This document shows, one piece after another, positions 1 through 9,339 of a DNA stretch of 64,000 nt (within the stretch, counting starts at the first letter, position 1; each line of letters opens with the position of its first letter). The position numbers and the translations under genes are program-made. This DNA is from Variovorax paradoxus (GTDB lineage Bacteria > Pseudomonadota > Gammaproteobacteria > Burkholderiales > Burkholderiaceae_C), in assembly GCF_030811855.1 (NCBI RefSeq), contig NZ_JAUSRN010000002.1:496001-560000 (forward strand), in the 5' to 3' direction. The notes below the pieces were generated by a model. The model saw only the letters and a list, made by a program, of their open reading frames with translations. It did not search any database and was not told the DNA's origin.

Positions 1-782
1 AGGCGAACATTTGCATGAAAGTGAGCCCCTGCCGCGTCGATGCGCTTTTGGGTGCGCGGGTGCGTGGAAACGATCACCGGCAATCCATGATCTTCAGCCA
101 CTGCATTGAGCACATCGACCAGCTTGGCGAAGGACTGGTGAGACTCGATGTTCTCCTCGCGATGGGCGCTCACCACAAAGTACTGGCTTCCCTCAAGCCT
201 CAGCCGCGTGAGCACATCGGACGCATCGATGCTCGAGCGGTAGTGCGATAACACCTCGACCATGGGACTGCCAGTCTTGATCACCAAGTCTGGCGGCAGC
301 CCCTCTCGCAGCAGGTAGTCGCGGGCGATGGTGCTATAGGTCAGATTCACATCGGCCGTGTGATCCACGATGCGCCGGTTGGTCTCTTCCGGCACGCGTT
401 GGTCGAAGCAGCGGTTGCCGGCTTCCATGTGAAAGATCGGAATCTTGCGACGTTTGGCCGGAATGACGGATAGGCAACTGTTGGTGTCGCCCAGCACCAG
501 CATTGCCTCGGGCTGTTCCTGCCCAAGTACCTTGTCGACCGCGATGATGAGATTGCCTATGGTGTGCGCGGCCCCTGTCGAATCTGCCGCGCTGTTCAAG
601 AAATGATCGGGCTTGCGAACCCCGAGGTCATCGAAGAAGACTTGGTTGAGTTCGTAGTCGTAGTTTTGGCCGGTATGAACCAGCACATGGTCGCAATGCT
701 CGTCCAGACGCGCCAACACACGGGAGAGGCGAATGATCTCGGGGCGCGTGCCCACCACTGTCAAGACCTTGAGTTTCTTCAT
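1..782 (-). CDS. wbjD: UDP-N-acetylglucosamine 2-epimerase, WbjD/FnlC type (3' end outside window)
   Basis: Catalyses the last step to UDP-N-acetyl-L-fucosamine (C2 epimerisation), or a related 2-epimerisation, in the cytoplasm. The 260 visible residues start MKKLKVLTVVGTRPE and show the family signatures GTRPE (11-15), GDTNS (98-102), HMEAGNR (118-124), PEE with NRRIVDH (131-141) and SAHREEN (205-211). The ATG at 782 lies 24 bp after the stop of the WbjC-type gene. The WbjB-WbjC-WbjD order is the known UDP-L-FucNAc gene order, which favours this over a plain WecB. The C-terminus (about 110 residues) is cut by the window edge. Confidence 0.9.
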   Translation of the reverse strand, partial: MKKLKVLTVVGTRPEIIRLSRVLARLDEHCDHVLVHTGQNYDYELNQVFFDDLGVRKPDHFLNSAADSTGAAHTIGNLIIAVDKVLGQEQPEAMLVLGDTNSCLSVIPAKRRKIPIFHMEAGNRCFDQRVPEETNRRIVDHTADVNLTYSTIARDYLLREGLPPDLVIKTGSPMVEVLSHYRSSIDASDVLTRLRLEGSQYFVVSAHREENIESHQSFAKLVDVLNAVAEDHGLPVIVSTHPRTQKRIDAAGAHFHANVR

Positions 783-806
783 GGGAACAATCAGTAATCG
801 AAGGGC

Positions 807-1934
807 CTACAGCGGGCAGGCGAAGGTGTCGGGCCGCGCGCGGTCGAACACCTCGTTGGCCCAGAGCATGACGACCATCTCTTCAGCGCCGATGTTGGTG
901 ATGTCGTGCGTCCAGCCGGGCACGGTCTCGACAATTTCAGGCTTCTCGCCCGCGGTGAGCAGCTCATGTGCTTCGCCCGTCTGCATGTGCCGGAACTTGA
1001 AGCGCGCCTGCCCCTTGATCACCAAGAACTTCTCGGTCTTGCTGTGGTGGTAGTGGCCGCCTCGCGTAATGCCCGGGTGCGCGGTAAAGAACGAAAACTG
1101 GCCGGCGTCCGGCGTCTTGAGCATCTCGACGAACACGCCGCGCGCGTCTCCGTACTGCGGCACCGAGTAGGCAAACGACTCGGGTGGCAAGTAGCTCACA
1201 TAGGTTGAATAGAGCGCCCGCACCAACCCTGTTCCCACGCGATCGATGGTGAGCGTGTTGCGACTGTCCCTGAACGACTGAATCTGCTGGGCCAGTTCGC
1301 CCACAGTGGTGATGTACTGCGGCGCTACGGCGGCAAAGCCATCTGCGTTGGCCTCAGCATCTGCGCCGTCCATCAACTGAAGAAGGCGCTCGATGACGTC
1401 GTCCACGTAAACCAGGGTGACGGCAGCGGACGGGTCATTGACCCGGATGGGAAGGCCGCGCGAAATGTTGTGGCAGAACGTAGCCACGGCTGAGTTGTAG
1501 TTTGGCCGGCACCATTTGCCGAACACATTGGGCAGCCGGAAGATGTGCACCGGAATGCCCTGGCTGCGGTTAGCGGCCTGCAGCGCTTCTTCCGCTCCGC
1601 GCTTGCTGCGGCCGTAGGGGTTGTCTAAATCTGCCTGTGTGGACGAGGTGTAGACGACGGGCACCTTCTTGCCTGTGGACTCGGCCACGGTGCCGATGGC
1701 CTGGCACAGGCTTTTTGTGAGTTCCGTGTTGCCGCTAGCGAACTCATGCGGGTCTTGCGGACGATTGACGCCCGCCAGGTGAAACACGAAGTCCACCCCC
1801 TTCAACAGCGCAGGCAATTGCTCCACGCCGTCGTCGCGAGTGAAGCAAACCACCTGCACATCCTTGCGCTCGGCCAAGTGCAACTGCAGGTTCTTGCCCA
1901 CGAAGCCGCTGGAGCCGGTGATCAATACCTTCAT
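807..1934 (-). CDS. wbjC: UDP-2-acetamido-2,6-dideoxy-hexulose C3-epimerase/reductase, WbjC/CapF type
   Basis: Bifunctional enzyme of the UDP-L-FucNAc route. An N-terminal SDR domain (GSSGFVG, residues 7-13; Tyr107 and Lys111 of the YxxxK motif) acts as the C4 reductase. A C-terminal cupin (about 240-375, with the HYHHSKTEKF metal-site region) acts as the epimerase. The length of 375 residues is typical. I chose the ATG at 1934 because MKVLITGSSG is the normal start; a longer reading frame only adds a non-homologous leader running into the upstream gene. It lies 4 bp after the WbjB-type gene, so the two are probably translationally coupled. Confidence 0.93.
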   Translation of the reverse strand: MKVLITGSSGFVGKNLQLHLAERKDVQVVCFTRDDGVEQLPALLKGVDFVFHLAGVNRPQDPHEFASGNTELTKSLCQAIGTVAESTGKKVPVVYTSSTQADLDNPYGRSKRGAEEALQAANRSQGIPVHIFRLPNVFGKWCRPNYNSAVATFCHNISRGLPIRVNDPSAAVTLVYVDDVIERLLQLMDGADAEANADGFAAVAPQYITTVGELAQQIQSFRDSRNTLTIDRVGTGLVRALYSTYVSYLPPESFAYSVPQYGDARGVFVEMLKTPDAGQFSFFTAHPGITRGGHYHHSKTEKFLVIKGQARFKFRHMQTGEAHELLTAGEKPEIVETVPGWTHDITNIGAEEMVVMLWANEVFDRARPDTFACPL

Positions 1935-1938
1935 GGCC

Positions 1939-2982
1939 TTACTCCTGCGCCAAGGCGGGTTCACCGCGGGCAATGCGTCGCATGAAGTCGAGCTTGAGCA
2001 GCAGCGTCTTCATGCCGTCCACATCGAGCCGGGTGGTGTTGTGCGAGTTGTAGTCTTCACCGTGCGTGCTGCGGGTAATGCGCTGCTCGCCCTGTTCCAC
2101 GTACTTGGCGTAGTTCAGATCACGACCATCGGGCGGCACGCGGTAGTAATCGCCTTGGTCTTCAGCACAGGCCATTTCCTCTCGGCTCAACAGCGCTTCA
2201 TAGAGCTTCTCGCCATGGCGCGTGCCGATCTCACGCACCTCATGATTCGGCTTGCGCATTACCTCCAGAATGGCTCGTGTCAGCACCTGCACCGTGGCTG
2301 CCGGCGCCTTCTGCACAAAGATATCGCCGTTGCTGCCGTGCTTGAAGGCATGCAGCACCAATTCGACCGCGTCCTCCAGTGTCATCATGAAGCGCGTCAT
2401 GGTCGGGTCCGTCACGGTGATGGGCCTACCTGCCAGCACCTGCTCCACGAACAGCGGAATGACCGAGCCGCGGGACGCCATGACGTTGCCGTAGCGGGTG
2501 CCGCAAATAACGGTGTTTGTGCTTTCAAGATTTCGGCTGGCGGCGACCATGACCTTTTCCATCATGGCTTTGCTGATGCCCATCGCGTTGATGGGATAGA
2601 CCGCCTTGTCGGTACTTAGGCATACGACACGCTTGACGCCCGCTGCAATTGCAGCCTCCAAGACGTTTTCGGTGCCAAGCACGTTCGTGCGGACTGCCTG
2701 CATCGGGTGGAACTCGCAAGACGGTACTTGCTTTAGCGCCGCGGCATGAAAGACAAAGTCGACGCCGCGCATGGCCGCGCCGACGCTTCGCGAATCACGT
2801 ACGTCGCCGATATAGAACTTGACCTTGGGATGGCTGTAGCGCTTTCGCATGTCATCCTGTTTTTTTTCATCGCGGCTGAAGATGCGAATTTCTCCAATAT
2901 CAGTCGGGATAAAACGCTTGAGTACAGCATTACCGAAAGAACCGGTGCCGCCGCTAATTAATAATGTCTTGTTCGAAAACAT
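1939..2982 (-). CDS. wbjB: UDP-GlcNAc 4,6-dehydratase/5-epimerase, WbjB/CapE type
   Basis: Commits UDP-GlcNAc to UDP-L-FucNAc synthesis by inverting 4,6-dehydration and further epimerisation. The Rossmann glycine motif GGTGSFG is at 11-17. The active site has D125-K126, and Met134 replaces the usual SDR tyrosine before Lys138, the altered SMK-type triad known for inverting dehydratases. The length of 347 residues fits. It is the first of three contiguous FucNAc genes and lies 31 bp after a glycosyltransferase gene. Its base composition is closer to the chromosome than that of the glycosyltransferases next to it. Confidence 0.93.
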   Translation of the reverse strand: MFSNKTLLISGGTGSFGNAVLKRFIPTDIGEIRIFSRDEKKQDDMRKRYSHPKVKFYIGDVRDSRSVGAAMRGVDFVFHAAALKQVPSCEFHPMQAVRTNVLGTENVLEAAIAAGVKRVVCLSTDKAVYPINAMGISKAMMEKVMVAASRNLESTNTVICGTRYGNVMASRGSVIPLFVEQVLAGRPITVTDPTMTRFMMTLEDAVELVLHAFKHGSNGDIFVQKAPAATVQVLTRAILEVMRKPNHEVREIGTRHGEKLYEALLSREEMACAEDQGDYYRVPPDGRDLNYAKYVEQGEQRITRSTHGEDYNSHNTTRLDVDGMKTLLLKLDFMRRIARGEPALAQE

Positions 2983-3013
2983 AAATCTTTTTGATTAAAT
3001 TCGAGCCACTAGA

Positions 3014-4114
3014 CTATCTTTGATTCGACACCCCGCCCCAAACACGCATGTAGTCCAGAAAAACAGCATCAATTGAATAACAGCGCTCTGCTTTTTTCTT
3101 TGCCGCCTCTCCAAGGGACACTCGTGCTTGTGCATCCAGAATAAGCCTCCGCATTTCGCGCTCTAATTCGTCCGGGTCTCGGGAATTTACAAGCACGCCA
3201 GCGCCCTCCGCCAACATTTCCGGGATTGCGCCAACCTTCGTTGCCACGATCGCCCGGCCAAGAGCCATGGCTTCGACAATGACATTAGGAAAACCTTCGG
3301 AGTGACTGGGCAGAACAAACAAGTCACACGACGCCACGTGCTGCATGGCGATATCGTGGGGCAACTCGCCTAGAAAATTCACATTTTCTGCACCATGGCT
3401 CCGAACTAGCTGATCGCGATAATCGGGCTTATATGAACCAATGAAATCGAGTCGCCAGCCTTGCGGCTGAAGGCGACCCCAGGCAGACAAGAGTTCATCA
3501 ACACCTTTTGCCGGAATTACCCAGCCTAAAAACACAATCGACCGAGTCGCGTAGGGGTCTCGAGGCTGACCGGATGGCAGCAAGTGCGTGTTCACACAGT
3601 TGGGAATCAGCTCAACCTTGCTCGCAGGCAAATAACTTCTCACCGCCTCATAAGTTGTTTTATCAATTAGGACAACCCGGGATGACATGCCCATAACAAT
3701 CCGAAGCAAGCGCCACTCCAGCGAGTTCGCCAAAGCGATCGCTGGAATACGTCCGAATCGAATATGAAGAACCAATGGCACTCCAAAAATCTTCCCGAGA
3801 AGGGCTACAGCTAGATCGCGCACCACACCCAAATGCCCGGATGTGGTTAAATGAATAGCATCGAAACGATTGCTACACAGGGAAATGCATAGCCTCACAA
3901 TGTCGAAGAGCAACTGCAACGATCCACCAATGGATCTAATTACAATACCAGTTTGGTGAATAGAGCGCCAATTTGGAGCAGTATTGACCTGCGAAATCAC
4001 GATATCTTGCCTGCCTTTCGCGTAAGCGGAAATCAAAGCAGTCCAATGCGCGATGCCACCGTACGGGGGAGGCACCGGAGAAACGAGGCAAAGGCGAATG
4101 GGGATACGAATCAA
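3014..4114 (-). CDS. Glycosyltransferase, GT4 fold
   Basis: Probably transfers a sugar onto the undecaprenyl-linked repeat unit at the inner membrane face. It has 366 residues and GT-B architecture. The N-terminal PVPPPYGGIAHW loop is typical of GT4 acceptor sites. The C-terminal E-x7-E donor site reads SEGFPNVIVEAM and is followed by GRAIVATKVGAIPEML. The start overlaps the preceding gene by 4 bp (ATGA), showing operon coupling. The DNA is noticeably AT-richer than in the flanking housekeeping genes. The sugar transferred cannot be told from the sequence; FucNAc or GalNAcA would be natural donors given the neighbours. Confidence 0.85.
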   Translation of the reverse strand: MIRIPIRLCLVSPVPPPYGGIAHWTALISAYAKGRQDIVISQVNTAPNWRSIHQTGIVIRSIGGSLQLLFDIVRLCISLCSNRFDAIHLTTSGHLGVVRDLAVALLGKIFGVPLVLHIRFGRIPAIALANSLEWRLLRIVMGMSSRVVLIDKTTYEAVRSYLPASKVELIPNCVNTHLLPSGQPRDPYATRSIVFLGWVIPAKGVDELLSAWGRLQPQGWRLDFIGSYKPDYRDQLVRSHGAENVNFLGELPHDIAMQHVASCDLFVLPSHSEGFPNVIVEAMALGRAIVATKVGAIPEMLAEGAGVLVNSRDPDELEREMRRLILDAQARVSLGEAAKKKAERCYSIDAVFLDYMRVWGGVSNQR

Positions 4115-5307
4115 CTGGAAGCTCGCTCGGTGCTTTTAAAAAAAGAATCCAGATCCTCTGAATGAGCACGAAAATCAAAAGATCGCTTCGCTTGCTCAAT
4201 CGCCGAATACCGCATTGCTTGAAGTTGAAGGCCGGAAAGTTCCAATGCGCGTTCAATGGCTAGCGTGAGAGCACGAACTGAACAGTCGGTGCAAACCAAT
4301 CCTTCCACTCCATCGCGGATATACATTCCGATGTCGCTGGTCAGGTTGGCAATCACGGGAGTACCGTTCGCTAAGCTTTCAACCAGCTTCGTTGGGAAAC
4401 CAGCGTTAGTAAAACGCGCAGACTCTCTTAGCAATACAGTTAAATCGGCAGCGCGAATATGCTGTGCAATTTCGGTTTGATTCAGGTATCCCAAGACCTC
4501 GATATTCGAGGAAAATTCGGAGCGGTTATAACTTGCTTTCAGATGCTCCAAAGTAGGCCCCAATATTTTCAGTCGAAGCCTTGTACCGGTGACGTCGAGG
4601 GCCTCTACCGCTTCTATGACATGTAGCAGCAGGTCTTTCTTACCCGGGGTTCCGGCATAGAGAAGCACCAAGGGTGCTCCAGGATTCTTTAGTCGGAAAA
4701 TATTTTGATCGGTTTGTACGTCAAGCGATGGAGGAATTCGAACAACCTTGCATCCCAATTCTCGGTAATGGTTTTCGAGCAAGGAGCTAATCGCGATTAC
4801 TCCATCGCATCGAGGATAAAAGTAACGCAGGGCGACTTGAGCGTTAAGGTAGAACGGACCAAATCGTCCGCCCTTCATCTGTCGTGGGTCGTACCATTCG
4901 ACAACGTCTGCAATCAGAGGTATGCCGTGTCGCTTGCACCACGGCAACAACCTCAGCATATATTGCGCGCTCCCTCCATATACAACGACATGAGATGGTT
5001 TGGAGGGTTGACGGTCTAACCATTGAACGGTCTTTCCTCCCCACTCGACAAATACTCTCCATAACTTCTTCAATGAAGACATTCCCGCGGCCGGAGACTC
5101 TCCAACTCCGACATACCGGATGCTATCCTTCGGCTCGCCTTCGTTTAAATTCTGCTCAGCGACAGGCACATCACTACCGCCTGCAACCACAACTGAATAG
5201 CCCGTTTGTGCAAGCGAACGAGCGATTCCAACCATTCGGCGAGACCCGGCCTGCCCCCAGGGAAAAGGAAATGGGCCCACATACGCTATCCAACTGCTTG
5301 TTCGCAT
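4111..5307 (-). CDS. Glycosyltransferase, GT4-like
   Basis: Putative repeat-unit glycosyltransferase of 398 residues. The N-terminus carries the acceptor-loop pattern FPFPWGQAGSRRM. The C-terminal half has LVLLYAGTPGKKDLL (start of the second Rossmann domain) and AGFPTKLVESLANGTPVIAN, which matches the GT4 donor region. It overlaps the next gene by 4 bp. The DNA is AT-rich, as in the rest of the 3-8 kb segment. Donor and linkage are unknown. The family call is firm; a precise function is not possible. Confidence 0.8.
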   Translation of the reverse strand: MRTSSWIAYVGPFPFPWGQAGSRRMVGIARSLAQTGYSVVVAGGSDVPVAEQNLNEGEPKDSIRYVGVGESPAAGMSSLKKLWRVFVEWGGKTVQWLDRQPSKPSHVVVYGGSAQYMLRLLPWCKRHGIPLIADVVEWYDPRQMKGGRFGPFYLNAQVALRYFYPRCDGVIAISSLLENHYRELGCKVVRIPPSLDVQTDQNIFRLKNPGAPLVLLYAGTPGKKDLLLHVIEAVEALDVTGTRLRLKILGPTLEHLKASYNRSEFSSNIEVLGYLNQTEIAQHIRAADLTVLLRESARFTNAGFPTKLVESLANGTPVIANLTSDIGMYIRDGVEGLVCTDCSVRALTLAIERALELSGLQLQAMRYSAIEQAKRSFDFRAHSEDLDSFFKSTERASS

Positions 5308-5331
5308 GATTTTGAAAATCCGAGAAAAGGA

Positions 5332-6642
5332 TTAGTCAGATAATTGCGCCGCCGCCTGAGACAGCACCAATGCGAACCGCCGTCGCTCGGGAATGGCATC
5401 GTGGCGTTTAAGCGCCGTGCGATAGCCAGCTTGGCCAAGCATGTACCTTCGAGTTTCCGATTCAGCCAGCTGGCGTAGCGCATCAGTCAGCATCGAATTA
5501 ACTCCTTCTTCTGTCACAATTAGGCCAGCCTGTGACTGCACGATGTACTGAATCGAACTCAGGCTATTTGGGCCGATCGCTAAGATAGGACGCCCTGCAG
5601 CCATATACTGAGGGATCTTTGTGGAAACAGAAAGCTTCGTAAAGCGCGAATCCTCGGGCGAGAAGGATTCGGCGTGTACTAGCACATCATACGAACCTAA
5701 TACGTTAGCCACTTGATCTGGGGGAACGGAAAACAACCGCGAAACGGAACCAAAGGACGAGAAATGTTTCCCGTACAACTCGATGTCTTTCGCTGGTGCA
5801 CAGATTTCGAGCGAAAGTGATATGCCGGAAAAGGTCGTCGCTTCGAGTGTTTCGGCCAGTGCCAACAGGGTCCGCCACCGATTCAGATGCAGTCCACCTA
5901 CATATCCGAATCGGACTGCATTGGAGTCAGAATTTTTAATCACGGGTATGCCGCTATTGCACTCGACACAATTCATGAAATAGTCAAATTTCTTATCGTA
6001 TCGGGCATTCATTGCCTCGGCCATGCCCGATCCAATTGCCAGCCCAATAGGGGCTCTGCGGAAAACGTCGGTGAGACGACGAGCCATCACACCTCGAAAT
6101 AGTTTGCGAAGACGGTGCGACTCATAAAGGGTACTGGGCCAATCATCCATAAAATGGGGGACCACCGGCTTACCGAGACGCTTGGCAAGCTGTATAACCA
6201 GACCGCAGATGCGCGATCCACCAAGAAGTGTGTAGATGACATCCGGTGCAAACTCGTCCGCCCATTCGAGCAATGTAGGCGACGCTCGAAAGGGTGCAAT
6301 ATCGCCTACGGCGGCAAGCAATCCTAGGTCATTAGAGAAATCTTGGACTTGGACGGTAGAGGTATCAGTCGAAATGGCAATTTGGCGACTGCGCGACGCT
6401 CGAAACCGCCCTAGTATTTTTTTCGCCAGTCGGACCGAAGCGATGTCATTGCTCGAGAATCGCCATACCTTTGCGCAATACGCCGGATCCGGCGCACTGG
6501 CCGAATCGTAAATTTGCGCAATACGATCGATTGGCCATCCGGCAAACAAATTCGACATCGTGATTCCGGTCGCGTCGATACGATTTATTGGAGCGGCGCT
6601 GACCACCAATACCTTCGGAAACTTTGCCTCAATCGAATTCAC
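5332..6642 (-). CDS. Putative glycosyltransferase, divergent GT-B
   Basis: A 436-residue protein with a GT-B-like layout. The N-terminus FPKVLVVSAAPINRIDATGITMSNLF resembles acceptor-binding loops of GT4 enzymes. A central VRFGYVGGLHLNRWRTL looks like the second Rossmann domain. Near the C-terminus, TKIPQYMAAGRPILAIGP resembles the donor-site helix, but the canonical E-x7-E is not clean. It lies 24 bp upstream of the preceding glycosyltransferase gene, probably in the same transcript. A 213 bp AT-rich gap separates it from the flippase gene. A modifying rather than chain-building role is possible. Confidence 0.7.
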   Translation of the reverse strand: MNSIEAKFPKVLVVSAAPINRIDATGITMSNLFAGWPIDRIAQIYDSASAPDPAYCAKVWRFSSNDIASVRLAKKILGRFRASRSRQIAISTDTSTVQVQDFSNDLGLLAAVGDIAPFRASPTLLEWADEFAPDVIYTLLGGSRICGLVIQLAKRLGKPVVPHFMDDWPSTLYESHRLRKLFRGVMARRLTDVFRRAPIGLAIGSGMAEAMNARYDKKFDYFMNCVECNSGIPVIKNSDSNAVRFGYVGGLHLNRWRTLLALAETLEATTFSGISLSLEICAPAKDIELYGKHFSSFGSVSRLFSVPPDQVANVLGSYDVLVHAESFSPEDSRFTKLSVSTKIPQYMAAGRPILAIGPNSLSSIQYIVQSQAGLIVTEEGVNSMLTDALRQLAESETRRYMLGQAGYRTALKRHDAIPERRRFALVLSQAAAQLSD

Positions 6643-6782
6643 GTTATACCTCTCACTCAGCAGCTAGAAATCTTATGTCAGGCAAAACTTGTTTGTCACG
6701 TCTCGATCTGGCGACAAAAAATGATTCACGGAATATAAATAGATTGGCAAATCATCACTATTTGTGTCTGCGAACGTCGCAA

Positions 6783-6811
6783 AAAATATGAGCCCGCAAG
6801 AGTTTAGACAA
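6783..6811 (-). promoter_or_regulatory. Candidate internal promoter before the glycosyltransferase block
   Basis: In the 213 bp gap between the flippase and glycosyltransferase genes the minus strand reads TTGTCT (6811-6806), a 17 bp spacer and TATTTT (6788-6783), close to a sigma-70 promoter. The gap is AT-rich, so a chance match is possible. Confidence 0.3.
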
Positions 6812-6855
6812 AAAATGCTGGAGAACTATTTGAGCGAGCCGATACAATAGTACTC

Positions 6856-8265
6856 TCACGAGATACTCGATTCATTAGCCCGTAAACTCGCCATACTTTT
6901 TCTCGAGAGTTGGGCGAAACTTGTATTGACTTCGATCTGCATCAAAATGCACCTGAAGGCGAATCCAATATTGATCATCCATATCGCATACTCTTTTGAA
7001 AAAGAGCTCGGAATAAGTGCGGCCGCGAGCACTCCGCCCGCGGCGAGCAATAACCCATAGCTGGCCTGTCCTTTGAAACGGGAGAGCCCGTTCAAAATGA
7101 TTGACGCAACGCTGTTCCAAAAGCCGAGAACCATAAATACGGTCGATGCGACGACAAGGTGCGGCGAAGGAACGATTTCGGCTATGCCTATCCAATGCTC
7201 AATAATGACGGAACCACCGAATAAGACTACAGCGCTGCTAATTGTTGCGACGCCAATACATGCAATTGAACATTTTCGGTACGCCCCTAGAATCCATCGT
7301 GCGTCGTTTTTTTGGTTCGCCTCGGCGATTGCGGGCCAGAGCGGGCTCAAGACATACGTCAAAAGCATGCCGGGAATTGCAATCAATTTCATTAGCACTG
7401 CAAAGTCTGCAACAGATTCTGCGCCGTGCTTGTACGAAATAAGAACCGGAATCGAATTGTTGACAAGATAAATCGCCACAGATGCACCCAACCCCATAGC
7501 ACCAACCGATAACAGACTTTTTGCGCTTTCAAGGTCGATTGCTTTGAAAATCTCTGATCGGCGCAACCTCAACCATCTGTGTCGGTAAAGCAGGAGGGGT
7601 ATGCCTGCAAGCAGCAGAACGCAGCTTGCCATGCCGCCTACGACAAAGACCAATGCAGGAAGGCCTAGTCGAAAATGAACAACAACAAACAATAGTCCAA
7701 GCGAAAGAAATCGAGCTAGAACTTGCAGGACGGCGACCCAAAATCCCTCTTGAATAGCATTAAATGCACGTTGCACCAGTCCACCGAGCAATCCCAACGC
7801 GATGACGGTGATAGTGGCGAATGCAGTTGGACCGATATCACTTTGGCCTTCAGTACTCTGCAAGGAGAACAGGGAAGCCAGTTCCAACCGTGGCAATGCA
7901 ACGTAGCCAATCACCACTACTGCAATTACGATGCCGCCAACCAAGGTAAATGCGCTATAAAACGCGTTTCGCGCCCCCCTGTAGTCACCTTTACCCGCGT
8001 GTCGGGATATGCGATCTTGCATCCCGATGCCGACACCGAAATCACTAAAGGTTATGAACGCAAAGGCGGTCGAGAGAGTCATCCAGATGCCGAACCGTTC
8101 TGGCCCCACATAGTCGAGCGCAAGTGGCACGCTGATCAGACCAGTCGCCACCTGGATAATTTGCGCCGCCATATTCATAACCGCTGTTGAAGCGGCGCGA
8201 CGATACCGGTCTTGTCCAGCATTCACCACTTGGTTTGACATTTGGATCTTGCTCGCGTGTCGCAT
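6856..8265 (-). CDS. Polysaccharide flippase, Wzx/MATE-like (MOP superfamily)
   Basis: Expected to flip lipid-linked repeat units across the inner membrane. It has 469 residues with about 12 predicted hydrophobic segments, starting with TAVMNMAAQIIQVATGLISV near residue 28. The mid-protein segment with VLISYKHGAESVADFAVL is typical of the polysaccharide biosynthesis protein family. The ATG at 8265 directly abuts the TAG of the epimerase gene with no gap. An internal Met at residue 9 is an alternative start. A flippase without a visible wzy suggests the polymerase gene lies beyond the left edge or is one of the unassigned genes there. Confidence 0.85.
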   Translation of the reverse strand: MRHASKIQMSNQVVNAGQDRYRRAASTAVMNMAAQIIQVATGLISVPLALDYVGPERFGIWMTLSTAFAFITFSDFGVGIGMQDRISRHAGKGDYRGARNAFYSAFTLVGGIVIAVVVIGYVALPRLELASLFSLQSTEGQSDIGPTAFATITVIALGLLGGLVQRAFNAIQEGFWVAVLQVLARFLSLGLLFVVVHFRLGLPALVFVVGGMASCVLLLAGIPLLLYRHRWLRLRRSEIFKAIDLESAKSLLSVGAMGLGASVAIYLVNNSIPVLISYKHGAESVADFAVLMKLIAIPGMLLTYVLSPLWPAIAEANQKNDARWILGAYRKCSIACIGVATISSAVVLFGGSVIIEHWIGIAEIVPSPHLVVASTVFMVLGFWNSVASIILNGLSRFKGQASYGLLLAAGGVLAAALIPSSFSKEYAIWMINIGFAFRCILMQIEVNTSFAQLSRKSMASLRANESSIS

Positions 8266-9339
8266 CTAGTGCGCAGGCGCGTTGCCGGTTGGGCGTGTAT
8301 TGCGGGTTATGTACCAAACAATCGCTTCAACAATTCCGCGTCGAATCGGATAAACGGGCGAGTAACCCAAGAGTCTCCCGCCCTTGGTCACATCGGCCTG
8401 TGAATGCCGCACATCGGCTGCGCGGAAACTGCGGTAAGACGGACTTTTCTCATATGCGAATCCGTTTGCTGCCAGCACATCCCGCAACGACTCGAAAAGC
8501 TGATTGAGCGTGGTACGGTCTCCAACCGCAACGTTGTAAATTTGATTGCGCGCATCGGCCAGCGTTGTAGTTGCCGCGAGCAAATTTGCCTGAATGACGT
8601 TCGCTATGAAGCAAAAATCGCGGCTGGTTTCGCCATCTCCGTTAATGAAGATGTCCTCACCGGCGATCATTGCCGCGGTCCATTTCGGAATCACCGCTGC
8701 ATAGGCACCGTTAGGATCTTGGCGCGGACCAAACACGTTGAAGTAGCGTAGACCGATCGCCGTGAAGCCGTAGCTGCGCGCAAAGACATCCGCATAGAGT
8801 TCGTTGACGAACTTGGTGACCGCATAGGGCGACAGCGGCTTGCCAATGACGTCCTCGACCTTCGGCAACGCCGGGTGATCGCCGTATGTCGAGCTGCTTG
8901 CGGCATAGGTGAAGCTCCGCACTTCCGCATCGCGTGCCGCGACCAACATATTGAGAAAGCCATCGATGTTGGTAGCGTTCGTGGTAATCGGGTCTGCAAG
9001 GCTGCGCGGCACGGAACCCAATGCAGCTTGGTGCAAAACGTACTCCACCCCCTCGCATGCACGGCGACAATCCTCCAGCTTGCGAATGTCGCCGTCGATG
9101 AAGGTGAACCGCGCCCATTGGCCTGCGGTAACCAGAGTCCGAACCTCGTCAAGATTTCGCTGGTGGCCGGTTGCAAAGTTATCCAAACCGACCACTTGCT
9201 GGTCGAGCTTCAGAAGCGTCTCGAGAAGGTTGCTGCCAATGAAGCCGGCGACGCCGGTGACTAGCCAGGTATGCCGTTCGCTGGTCAGGCGCCCGAGCAG
9301 TTGCTCGTACGCAGTTAGGCTAAGAGCGGAAGTATTCAT
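8266..9339 (-). CDS. wbpP: UDP-N-acetylglucosamine 4-epimerase, WbpP/TviC type
   Basis: Extended SDR that interconverts the C4 epimers of UDP-HexNAc (or of the uronic acid), giving UDP-GalNAc(A). It has 357 residues. The NAD site is [10 protein letters not shown] (28-37), with catalytic SSST (148-151) and YAVTK (Tyr172, Lys176). The roughly 20-residue N-terminal extension before the Rossmann fold ([11 protein letters not shown]) is characteristic of WbpP/TviC rather than GalE. It overlaps the dehydrogenase gene by 4 bp, so the two enzymes are co-translated, as in known UDP-GalNAcA modules. Confidence 0.92.
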   Translation of the reverse strand: MNTSALSLTAYEQLLGRLTSERHTWLVTGVAGFIGSNLLETLLKLDQQVVGLDNFATGHQRNLDEVRTLVTAGQWARFTFIDGDIRKLEDCRRACEGVEYVLHQAALGSVPRSLADPITTNATNIDGFLNMLVAARDAEVRSFTYAASSSTYGDHPALPKVEDVIGKPLSPYAVTKFVNELYADVFARSYGFTAIGLRYFNVFGPRQDPNGAYAAVIPKWTAAMIAGEDIFINGDGETSRDFCFIANVIQANLLAATTTLADARNQIYNVAVGDRTTLNQLFESLRDVLAANGFAYEKSPSYRSFRAADVRHSQADVTKGGRLLGYSPVYPIRRGIVEAIVWYITRNTRPTGNAPAH